A stretch of 64,000 bases of DNA from Pseudohalocynthiibacter aestuariivivens. GTDB taxonomy: Bacteria; Pseudomonadota; Alphaproteobacteria; Rhodobacterales; Rhodobacteraceae. The notes under the pieces were generated by a model. It was not told where the DNA came from and did not search any database. It was given only the letters and a program-made list of their open reading frames with translations. Shown in pieces: positions 54,871-62,366 of the stretch (position 1 is the stretch's first letter; each line of letters begins with the position of its first letter). A program made the translations under genes and the position numbers. The stretch covers positions 558,001-622,000 of the forward strand of contig NZ_JAGFNU010000001.1 in NCBI RefSeq assembly GCF_018457175.1, given 5' to 3'.

Positions 54871-55497
54871 CTAATTTGTCCCCTTTTGTCTAACCGATCT
54901 AGAATCACTACTCGGGTTAGACACTTTTGTTCCATCTATGTCCGTTTGGATCCGTTCCATGGCGCGGTCTGAGAGGACGCGTTCACGGCGAGTGCCTTCG
55001 AGGATATCCCCAAGCAGAGCCCAGGTCCAAGCGGTCCTGAATTGCATTCTCAATACCGGAGCTAACCGTTGGATCGCTAAGTCCACCTCACCATCAGCCA
55101 GGTGCAGCTTGCTTTGATAATAGTTGAGCCATTGGTCGTTCGGATCGTCCTGGAGGGATTGTTTCAGGAAGTCCCGCCCCCAATCGATCAAGCCTCTATC
55201 CCATTGAGGATCGGGCGCCTTCGCAACCGCTTCGCGGCAGATTGCACGAGCAAAACGTTTTTGAAGGCTGTCGACCTTCTTGCCTTGGTCATTGGTGAAA
55301 GGCGCCATGTCCTCGGAGGCGAAATCATCGACGCCGGCCCAACGAGCAAACGACAAAAAATCTTGCCAGTCACCGGACACTTTACCAGCCAAGCGAAGAA
55401 TCTGGGAGAATGCACTGTCCCCCCGCAAAGGGGACGCCATTTGGGAGAACTCACGCATATAGGGCGACATTTGAATGGACATAGAGGATGCCAACAT
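54871..55497 (-). CDS. TPR-like protein, probably truncated at its 5' end
   Basis: A 208-residue frame from ATG 55497, helical and TPR-like in its second half (FLKQSLQDDPNDQWLNYYQS and VDLAIQRLAPVLRMQF). The reading frame continues upstream of that ATG for 20 protein-like codons (KDVGTSKVSEFVIFDYEAKQ) to a stop at 55558, without any ATG, GTG or TTG. This suggests that the real N-terminus has been lost and the ATG is internal, although GAGG does lie eight bases before it. The 3' end stops 30 bases from tRNA-Phe. I do not recognise a named family. Confidence 0.5.
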   Translation of the reverse strand: MLASSMSIQMSPYMREFSQMASPLRGDSAFSQILRLAGKVSGDWQDFLSFARWAGVDDFASEDMAPFTNDQGKKVDSLQKRFARAICREAVAKAPDPQWDRGLIDWGRDFLKQSLQDDPNDQWLNYYQSKLHLADGEVDLAIQRLAPVLRMQFRTAWTWALLGDILEGTRRERVLSDRAMERIQTDIDGTKVSNPSSDSRSVRQKGTN

Positions 55498-55590
55498 TTG
55501 TTTCGCCTCATAATCGAAGATTACAAATTCTGAAACCTTGGATGTGCCTACATCTTTCTATCCATTGTGCGGAATCTCAAAGGAACAAAA

Positions 55591-56037
55591 ATGCCCACCT
55601 ACAACGTGACAACGGTGAACCTGATGCTCACCGAAGACCAGAAATCAGAAGTGGCGATGGCCATTACTACGGCGCACAACAAAAGTACCGGCGCGCCTGG
55701 TTTCTTTGCGCAGGTCATTTTTCACGATGTAGCGAATGGTCAGCATTTCATCGGTGGCAAGCTGAATGATGTGTCACACATCTTTGTTCACGGCCTGATC
55801 CGGGCAGGTCGCACAACAGGCGCAAAATCTGGGCTCATGGCACAGATCAGAGATAGTGTTGTAAAAATCTCAGGTTCAAGTGAAGAAGACATCTGGGTGT
55901 ACGTTCAGGATATTGAGGCCGAGCAGATGATAGAGTTTGGAAGGTTCCTACCTGCGCCCGGTGAAGAAGATGCGTGGAAAAAAGAAATTTCGGACAAAAA
56001 GCGCGATGAATTCGCGCGCGCTGGCGTGGTGATTTAG
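55591..56037 (+). CDS. Tautomerase-superfamily protein of the cis-CaaD / Cg10062 type
   Basis: A 148-residue tautomerase-superfamily protein with proline directly after the initiator methionine. Numbered from that Pro, all six residues needed by cis-3-chloroacrylic acid dehalogenase are in register: Pro1, His28, Arg70, Arg73, Tyr103 and Glu114. The length also fits that family (about 149). Known relatives either dehalogenate cis-3-haloacrylates or, like Cg10062, hydrate acetylenic and related acids poorly; the true substrate here is unknown. AAAGGA lies about seven bases before ATG 55591. The gene stands alone and is flanked by minus-strand reading frames that look broken. Confidence 0.85.
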   Translation: MPTYNVTTVNLMLTEDQKSEVAMAITTAHNKSTGAPGFFAQVIFHDVANGQHFIGGKLNDVSHIFVHGLIRAGRTTGAKSGLMAQIRDSVVKISGSSEEDIWVYVQDIEAEQMIEFGRFLPAPGEEDAWKKEISDKKRDEFARAGVVI

Positions 56038-56181
56038 GGCAGTTTCGTCAGAATACTCGTCTTGAGTGTTGGATTTAACCTGTTCCGCCAGTTCCGAGTT
56101 TAGGTCAAGCCCGAGCGCCGCTTTCGCGCGCATGGCGGCGGCCTGTAAGATTTCATCAGCAGTTTCGCGACGCGCCTGAAA
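56038..56181 (-). pseudogene. Coding-like fragment without a start
   Basis: On the minus strand a frame reading FQARRETADEILQAAAM and continuing RAKAALGLDLNSELAEQV through a polar tail runs into the tautomerase 3' end. It looks like a piece of an alpha-helical protein, but it begins directly after a stop with no start codon other than the internal ATG at 56133, and has no ribosome site. It may be a gene remnant. The rest of the 410-base gap (56038-56447) shows nothing else I can support. Confidence 0.3.
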
Positions 56182-56447
56182 CTAACATCCCAACTTCAGG
56201 TTACAACATTTCAGTACTTTTTTCATAGCCTTGTCCTCCCCAAAGATTTCAGATTTCTTTTGCAAAACACGAACAGAGACAATTTTGTGCGCTACAAATT
56301 GGAACAGGGTAGCGCGACATTAAATTAAGGCATCGATTTAAAATATATTTCCCTTTCCGCTGAGTGACCGTTTCGTATAAAAAGGTTAAGTCGAAAACCA
56401 TTTGCTAAAATGATGTACTTTGGTTTTCGCTCGTGGGGGAGAATACC

Positions 56448-56672
56448 GTGATCAATGATGGTCCTAAAACAGTGTTGTTCGTCGTATCAGCGCCCGAGCG
56501 GGCCGAAGATATGATAGATGCAGAAGCTGCATCAGTGGAGCTTAGCGTCGAGGGTGTGTGTGATGCGGAATACGCCAAGGTGGTTCTGAAGGATGCTTTT
56601 GGTGAAATCTGGATGCGGGATGATGTTTATGTCCTATCCGGAGACAATTTCGAGGCGTTGCTTCAGGAATAA
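56448..56672 (+). CDS. Unrecognised 74-residue acidic protein
   Basis: A small frame beginning MINDGPKTVLFVVSAPERAEDM and ending VYVLSGDNFEALLQE; it is acidic and valine-rich, with an alpha/beta look. I start it at GTG 56448, with GGGGAG six bases upstream; GTG 56433 in the same frame lacks that. No family is recognised and no membrane or signal segment is visible. It stands between the tautomerase and the next small gene, separated from both by more than 250 bases. Confidence 0.55.
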   Translation: MINDGPKTVLFVVSAPERAEDMIDAEAASVELSVEGVCDAEYAKVVLKDAFGEIWMRDDVYVLSGDNFEALLQE

Positions 56673-56928
56673 CTAGCGTTACCTAAAGGACGCTGAAACT
56701 TCTGATTTTCAATTGGAAGGCCTTGGTCCCGTCTCAGTTGTTTGACCGTTTATTGTCTAATCCGCTGCAATATTGCCTCTTGCTGTCCTTGTAGCAACTT
56801 TTACTTTGGCACTTTGTCGCCACATCATTTAGTATGTGTTGCCTCAATGCTGACAAAATGATCTACTAAAAAGAAAATCCGATATGATTTTGAGGCCGCA
56901 ACCAGACGTTTTTTCGAGGCAAGAAAGA

Positions 56929-57159
56929 ATGGACACTTTCCAATCCAGACCTGACAAAGATGCGCTAAGGCAAAACCGTTCAAGGCTTTTTGCGCTTTGG
57001 GGAACGGCAGTGCCTGCACCGGCTGTTCCGATCGCAAGGGCACCTGAACAACCTGCACCAGCGATCAAACCAACACTCAGCGAACAAGACCGTGAAATGG
57101 AAGAACTGATTGCACGGTTCGCGGAAGCCGACAATGATCAGATTGTTATCCACGGCTAG
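56929..57159 (+). CDS. Unrecognised 76-residue protein with proline-rich middle
   Basis: A small protein from ATG 56929 beginning MDTFQSRPDKDALRQNRSRL, with a Pro/Ala-rich middle (PAPAVPIARAPEQPAPAIKP) and an acidic amphipathic helix at the end (SEQDREMEELIARFAEAD). CGAGG lies nine bases upstream; ATG 56884 in the same frame is possible. The layout resembles a small adaptor or disordered linker. No family is recognised. A hairpin terminator follows 26 bases after the stop. Confidence 0.6.
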   Translation: MDTFQSRPDKDALRQNRSRLFALWGTAVPAPAVPIARAPEQPAPAIKPTLSEQDREMEELIARFAEADNDQIVIHG

Positions 57160-57184
57160 CGCCGAACGTAAAGAACACGACATC

Positions 57185-57212
57185 AAAACCCGGACCATTT
57201 GGCCGGGTTTTT
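57185..57212. terminator. Bidirectional terminator between the 76-residue gene and ecm
   Basis: AAAACCCGG and CCGGGTTTT form a perfect nine-base stem with a nine-base loop in which CC and GG can also pair. The plus strand ends in TTTTTCTTTTT and the minus strand in TTTTG, so it can end both convergent transcripts. Confidence 0.85.
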
Positions 57213-57239
57213 CTTTTTGTCAGCTTTAGTACAAATGCC

Positions 57240-59207
57240 TTACTCGGCTGCAACTTTCTCGTCTGCAACCAAACCAACGATATCAAACATGATCTTGTTC
57301 AGTTCAAAATCCTTGGGTGTGTAAACTTTTGAAACACCCATCGCACGCAAGCGTGCGGCGTCATCGTCGGGGATAATGCCGCCAGCCACAACAGGCACAT
57401 GCCCAAGACCTGCCGCGCGCATTTTGTCCATCAACTCCTCAATCAGCGGAATGTGGCTTCCTGAAAGGATTGATAGACCGACAACATGCGCCTCTTCTTC
57501 CTTGGCCGCCGCAACGATTTCTTCTGGTGTCAGGCGAATACCATCATAGGTTATATCCATCCCACAGTCGCGGGCGCGCGCCGCGATTTGCTCTGCCCCG
57601 TTTGAATGGCCGTCCAGTCCCGGCTTACCAACGAGAAATTTCAAACGTCGTCCAAGTTTATCGCTTACGGCGTTTACCTGTGCGCGAATTTCGTCGAGTC
57701 CCTCAGTGCGATTTGAGGGGTTTTTGCTAACGCCAGTCGGGGCCCGGTACTGGCCAAAGGCGCTACGTACAACATCGCCCCATTCACCTGTTGTTGCGCC
57801 TGCTCTTGCCGCCGCGATAGAGGTAGGCATTATGTTTCCACCTGATTGAGCCGCAGAACGCAGGCTGGAGAGCGCGGCCTGCACCGCTGATTCATTACGC
57901 GCGTCTTTCCAAGCCGAAAGACGGGAGATCTGGTCTGCCTCGGCATAGGGGTCAGCGGCCATTGTTGCGCCATCGCCTGCCGTCAAAGGGCTTTCCGCAG
58001 CTTCTGTCCAGCGGTTAACGCCGACAACGGTCGTATCACCCTCTTCAATTTTGTTAATCCGGGTTGAGTTGGATTCAACCAGACGGGATTTCATATATCC
58101 AATCGCTGCGACTGCGCCACCCATCCCATCAATCGTGGCAAGCTCTGCGCGTGCGCCGTCTTTCAGGGCGTTTACTTTACGCTCGACTGCGGGGTTTCCG
58201 TCGAACAGGTCTTCATATTCCAGCAGGTCGGTTTCATAAGCTAGAATTTGCTGCATCCGCAGCGACCATTGCTGATCCCACGGGCGGGGCAGGCCGAGTG
58301 CTTCGTTCCAGGCCGGAAGCTGTACTGCGCGTGCGCGCGCGTTCTTTGACAGCGTCACAGCAAGCATTTCAATCAGAATACGATAAACATTGTTTTCCGG
58401 CTGCTGTTCGGTCAACCCAAGCGAGTTAACCTGAACGCCATAGCGGAAACGGCGGAACTTGGGATCTTCAACGCCATAGCGTTCGTGACAAATTTCATCC
58501 CACAACTCTACAAAGGCGCGCATTTTGCAAAGCTCGGTTACAAACCGAATGCCTGCATTTACAAAAAAGGAAATCCGCCCGACCATCGCGGGGAAATGTT
58601 CTGCGGGAACTTTGCCTTTTAGATCGTCAAGAACCGCCGTCGCTGTTGCGAGGGCGAACGCCAGCTCCTCCTCCGGCGTCGCCCCCGCTTCCTGCAGGTG
58701 ATAGGAACAGATATTCATCGGGTTCCATTTCGGCAGGTGTTCGCGTGTGTACGCGGCAACGTCTGTGATCATCCGCAAACTTGGGGCGGGTGGGCAGACA
58801 TAGGTGCCGCGCGACAGGTATTCTTTGATGATGTCGTTTTGTACGGTGCCTTGCAGTTGTGTTATGTCAGCACCCTGTTCCTCGGCCGCAGCGATGTACA
58901 GCGAAAGCAACCACGGGGCGGTTGCGTTGATTGTCATCGAGGTGTTCATCTTCTCAAGCGGGATTTGGTCAAAAAGTGCGCGCATATCGCCAAGATGGTT
59001 GACCGGAACCCCAACTTTGCCAACTTCGCCCCGTGCCAGCAGATGGTCACTGTCATAGCCCGTTTGGGTCGGTAAATCGAAAGCGACAGACAGCCCGGTT
59101 TGTCCTTTCGCCAGGTTGGTGCGGTAAAGTTCGTTTGACGCCGCGGCGGTTGAATGCCCGGCATAGGTGCGGAAAAGCCAGGGGCGGTCTTTCTGGGTTT
59201 CAGACAT
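57240..59207 (-). CDS. ecm: Ethylmalonyl-CoA mutase
   Basis: Ecm is the B12-dependent mutase that turns (2R)-ethylmalonyl-CoA into methylsuccinyl-CoA in the ethylmalonyl-CoA pathway (earlier called MeaA). The 655-residue protein has the TIM-barrel substrate domain, with LSVAFDLPTQTGYDSDH near the N-terminus, and the C-terminal cobalamin domain, with D532-x-H534-x2-G537 in GLDGHSNG and GLSILSGSH. I start at ATG 59207 (MSETQKDRPW) with AAGGA nearby; a longer frame to 59258 adds 17 residues without support. ccr lies about 1.7 kb away on the other strand. Confidence 0.93.
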   Translation of the reverse strand: MSETQKDRPWLFRTYAGHSTAAASNELYRTNLAKGQTGLSVAFDLPTQTGYDSDHLLARGEVGKVGVPVNHLGDMRALFDQIPLEKMNTSMTINATAPWLLSLYIAAAEEQGADITQLQGTVQNDIIKEYLSRGTYVCPPAPSLRMITDVAAYTREHLPKWNPMNICSYHLQEAGATPEEELAFALATATAVLDDLKGKVPAEHFPAMVGRISFFVNAGIRFVTELCKMRAFVELWDEICHERYGVEDPKFRRFRYGVQVNSLGLTEQQPENNVYRILIEMLAVTLSKNARARAVQLPAWNEALGLPRPWDQQWSLRMQQILAYETDLLEYEDLFDGNPAVERKVNALKDGARAELATIDGMGGAVAAIGYMKSRLVESNSTRINKIEEGDTTVVGVNRWTEAAESPLTAGDGATMAADPYAEADQISRLSAWKDARNESAVQAALSSLRSAAQSGGNIMPTSIAAARAGATTGEWGDVVRSAFGQYRAPTGVSKNPSNRTEGLDEIRAQVNAVSDKLGRRLKFLVGKPGLDGHSNGAEQIAARARDCGMDITYDGIRLTPEEIVAAAKEEEAHVVGLSILSGSHIPLIEELMDKMRAAGLGHVPVVAGGIIPDDDAARLRAMGVSKVYTPKDFELNKIMFDIVGLVADEKVAAE

Positions 59208-59343
59208 GGGCGTCCTTCGATTTGATGGCAAGCAAGAATATTCCGTCTGGAAAGACATAGTTGGAATTTTGTGTCTTTGTCAATTCGCTGCGTTGCGGCA
59301 TAGGTGCATTTACCCGGATGAAATAACCTGTCAGGGTCCGGGA

Positions 59344-60720
59344 ATGTTTCAAACTGTTGAAATGCCGATATGGGCGCTTGTTTTGATCCTACTCTTTGCC
59401 GGAGTGGCAGCTCTGGACAAGGTCATGCTGCCGTCTGTACGCTGGTATTTTCGCCGCAGAATGGAGCGGGTTGTTACCAAATTGAACGAACGACTTGAGC
59501 GGCCAATACAGCCGTTCAAGCTTGCAAGGCGCCACGACATGATCCAGCGCTTGATCTATGACCCAAAAGTCGCCGAGGCGATTGTGAAGCACGCCAAAAC
59601 AGAAGGCGTTCCGGAAAATGTAGCGTTTGAGCAGGCCCGCCGCTATGCGAGAGAGATTGTACCATCTTTCAGTGCCTCGGCTTATTTCGGCATTGCGATT
59701 AGGGTTGCCCGCTGGTTCAGCAGGATGCTCTACCGCGTGCGCCTTGGGCATTTTGACGAAACAGCAATCAAGGAAATAGATCCGGACGCGACGGTTGTTT
59801 TTGTCATGAACCACCGCAGTAATATGGATTACGTGCTTGTCACCTATCTTGCGGCCGAACGTTCCGCCCTGTCCTATGCGGTTGGTGAGTGGGCGCAGGT
59901 ATGGCCGCTTCAGGGTTTGATCCGTGCGATGGGCGCCTATTTTATCAGACGAAAATCGCGCGATACGCTCTACCGTCGTGTGTTGTCGCGATATGTTCAG
60001 TTGGCAACGCAGAATGGCGTGGCGCAAGCCGTGTTTCCGGAAGGCGGACTGAGCCTTAATGGGAAGATTCATCCGCCAAAGTTAGGTTTGCTAAGCTATA
60101 TCGTTTCCGATTTTGTTCCAGGAAAGGGCAGGGACGTTGTTTTTGTACCCGTCGCAATCAACTATGACCGGGTTTTGGAAGACCGTATTTTGCTGGAGGC
60201 GGCCGCAGAAGGGACGCGGAAGTTCAAATTTAATATACTCAAGATGCTTGGCTTTGTTGGTCGTCAGATCCGCTTTAAACTGACGGGTCGCTATCATCGT
60301 TTTGGCTATGCCGCAGTAAGTTTTGGGAATCCGCTTTCCCTTTCTTCATTCTTGAAGGATGGCAATCATACGACAGAGAAAGTCGGCGAAGAACTCATGA
60401 ACCGAATCAAAGAGGTTCTGCCGGTCTTGCCCGTACCTCTTGTTGCAACAGTGCTTCAAAATGCGCGTGGGCCATTGAGTGAAGCAAATATAGAGCATGC
60501 CGTTTCAGAGCTGATCGATCGGCTTTCAGATCATGGCGCCTATATTCATTTACCCCGGGACAGCAAGGAATATGCGGCAGAGGTTGGACTGCGGATGTTG
60601 AAACTTCGGAACATGGTGACGGAGACAGAAGGCAACTTCAGCGTCAATCCTCATGAAGCCCCTGCGATCGCATTTTATGCGGCATCAATCTCGCACCTGA
60701 TAGATGCACCTGCGGCATAA
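59344..60720 (+). CDS. 1-acylglycerol-3-phosphate / glycerol-3-phosphate acyltransferase
   Basis: A 458-residue membrane-bound acyltransferase of the PlsB/PlsC superfamily. It has one N-terminal helix (about 9-28), a soluble part, the catalytic H157-x4-D162 box in NHRSNMDYV, then the second motif around GAYFIRRK, FPEGG at 231-235 and VPVAINYDRVLEDR. It makes lysophosphatidic or phosphatidic acid. I start at ATG 59344, with the family N-terminus MFQTVEMPIWALVL; a longer frame from 59167 would overlap ecm. It lies between ecm and ccr, though no metabolic link is proven. Confidence 0.85.
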   Translation: MFQTVEMPIWALVLILLFAGVAALDKVMLPSVRWYFRRRMERVVTKLNERLERPIQPFKLARRHDMIQRLIYDPKVAEAIVKHAKTEGVPENVAFEQARRYAREIVPSFSASAYFGIAIRVARWFSRMLYRVRLGHFDETAIKEIDPDATVVFVMNHRSNMDYVLVTYLAAERSALSYAVGEWAQVWPLQGLIRAMGAYFIRRKSRDTLYRRVLSRYVQLATQNGVAQAVFPEGGLSLNGKIHPPKLGLLSYIVSDFVPGKGRDVVFVPVAINYDRVLEDRILLEAAAEGTRKFKFNILKMLGFVGRQIRFKLTGRYHRFGYAAVSFGNPLSLSSFLKDGNHTTEKVGEELMNRIKEVLPVLPVPLVATVLQNARGPLSEANIEHAVSELIDRLSDHGAYIHLPRDSKEYAAEVGLRMLKLRNMVTETEGNFSVNPHEAPAIAFYAASISHLIDAPAA

Positions 60721-60867
60721 ATAGCCCCTTTCCCATTTCATAAAGTCATAAAGTTACAAAAACAACCCTTTTGAGGTTGCATAATTACCCTATGAATTCT
60801 ATTTCAGCCTTAAAGCGCCGCGCCGATTCTGCGATGCGGCAAAATCGATACTGTTAAGGAGGCTATG

Positions 60868-62157
60868 ATGGCTCTGGACACCATACCCGAAATCACGACC
60901 TACGACGCGCCTGAAAAGGATCTCTATGAAATTGGGGAAATCCCACCCATGGGGTATGTTCCAAAGCAGATGTATGCATGGGCGATCCGGCGTGAACGTC
61001 ATGGTGAACCTGATAAATCCATGCTGACCGAAGTTGTGGACGTGCCATCTATCGACAGCCACGAGGTGCTGGTTTTGGTGATGGCGGCAGGTGTGAACTA
61101 CAACGGTGTCTGGGCTGGCCTCGGTATTCCAATCAGCCCATTTGACGTGCACAAGGCAGAATATCACATCGCGGGATCGGACGCTTCAGGTATCGTTTGG
61201 GCGGTTGGTGACAAGGTGACACGTTGGAAGGTTGGCGACGAAGTTGTCATCCATTGTAACCAGGATGATGGTGATGACGAGGAATGCAACGGTGGCGATC
61301 CGATGTTTTCACCCAGTCAGAGAATCTGGGGATATGAAACACCAGATGGCTCTTTTGCGCAGTTCACGCGCGTTCAAGCACAGCAATTGTTGCCGCGTCC
61401 CAAACACCTGACATGGGAAGAAAGCGCCTGTTACACGCTGACGCTCGCAACAGCCTACCGGATGTTGTTTGGTCACCATCCGCACGAGCTTAAGCCAGGT
61501 CAGAACGTGCTGGTCTGGGGAGCATCGGGTGGTCTCGGATCATTTGCGATTCAGCTCATCAATGCGGCGGGCGGCAACGCAATTGGCGTTATTTCTGATG
61601 AGGACAAACGCGACTTTGTGATGGACCTTGGGGCAAAAGGCGTGATCAACCGTAAAGATTTTAGCTGCTGGGGGCAGCTTCCGACGGTGAATACTCCGGA
61701 GTACGGCGCATGGTTCAAAGAAGTGCGAAATTTCGGCAAAGCGATCTGGGACATTACCGGCAAAGGCAACAATGTCGATATTGTTTTTGAACACCCGGGC
61801 GAAGCGACATTCCCGGTTTCGACTTTTGTCTGCAAAAAAGGCGGTATGGTCGTGATCTGCGCCGGGACCTCTGGTTTTAACTGTACCTTTGATGTGCGCT
61901 ATCTCTGGATGCACCAGAAACGGGTACAGGGCAGCCACTTTGCACATCTGAAACAGGCGGCAGCAGCCAACCAACTGATGATCGAGCGTCGGATTGACCC
62001 TTGTATGTCAGAGGTTTTTCCTTGGGACGAAATCCCGGCCGCGCATATTAAAATGCTGCGTAATGAGCATAAACCAGGCAATATGGCGGTTCTGGTTCAG
62101 GCACCAATAACGGGTCTTCGCACGTTAGAGGATGTGCTGGAAGCAGGTCCGCTTTAA
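60868..62157 (+). CDS. ccr: Crotonyl-CoA carboxylase/reductase
   Basis: Ccr reductively carboxylates crotonyl-CoA with NADPH and CO2 to ethylmalonyl-CoA, the key step of the ethylmalonyl-CoA pathway for acetyl-CoA assimilation. The 429-residue medium-chain dehydrogenase-type protein has MAAGVNYNGVWAGLG (with the conserved Asn of the CO2 pocket), SQRIWGYETPDGSFAQF, the Rossmann motif VWGASGGLGSFAIQL and HQKRVQGSHFAHL with the late His. AAGGAGG lies five bases before ATG 60868; ATG 60865 is possible. Ecm, the next-but-one enzyme of the pathway, is close by. Confidence 0.95.
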   Translation: MALDTIPEITTYDAPEKDLYEIGEIPPMGYVPKQMYAWAIRRERHGEPDKSMLTEVVDVPSIDSHEVLVLVMAAGVNYNGVWAGLGIPISPFDVHKAEYHIAGSDASGIVWAVGDKVTRWKVGDEVVIHCNQDDGDDEECNGGDPMFSPSQRIWGYETPDGSFAQFTRVQAQQLLPRPKHLTWEESACYTLTLATAYRMLFGHHPHELKPGQNVLVWGASGGLGSFAIQLINAAGGNAIGVISDEDKRDFVMDLGAKGVINRKDFSCWGQLPTVNTPEYGAWFKEVRNFGKAIWDITGKGNNVDIVFEHPGEATFPVSTFVCKKGGMVVICAGTSGFNCTFDVRYLWMHQKRVQGSHFAHLKQAAAANQLMIERRIDPCMSEVFPWDEIPAAHIKMLRNEHKPGNMAVLVQAPITGLRTLEDVLEAGPL

Positions 62158-62186
62158 CCAAGTTTCTTAAGATTTATCTCCTCTGG

Positions 62187-62227
62187 GCCGGTGTGGTTTG
62201 TACGTGCTAATCACACCGGTATTTTTT
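62187..62227 (+). terminator. Terminator after ccr
   Basis: CCGGTGTGGTT and AATCACACCGG form an 11-base stem with one G-U pair across a ten-base loop, followed by TATTTTTTG. It starts about 30 bases after the ccr stop. Confidence 0.85.
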
Positions 62228-62366
62228 GTTCTTTGTCTGATTAGCCGTGATATTATTGTTGAGTATCAGATGATTGCGGTGTGATTGCCGCTAAATGTAA
62301 CTTAACGATACTGATATCAGTCGGATCGCTCTGGCAACCCGGTAGGCTGCCCTGTAGGGTCGCATC

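Noticed and set aside
54767-57240. An attachment-site duplicate of the tRNA-Phe 3' end
   Set aside because: No second copy of the 3' end of the tRNA was seen in the downstream pocket, so an integrative element cannot be claimed.
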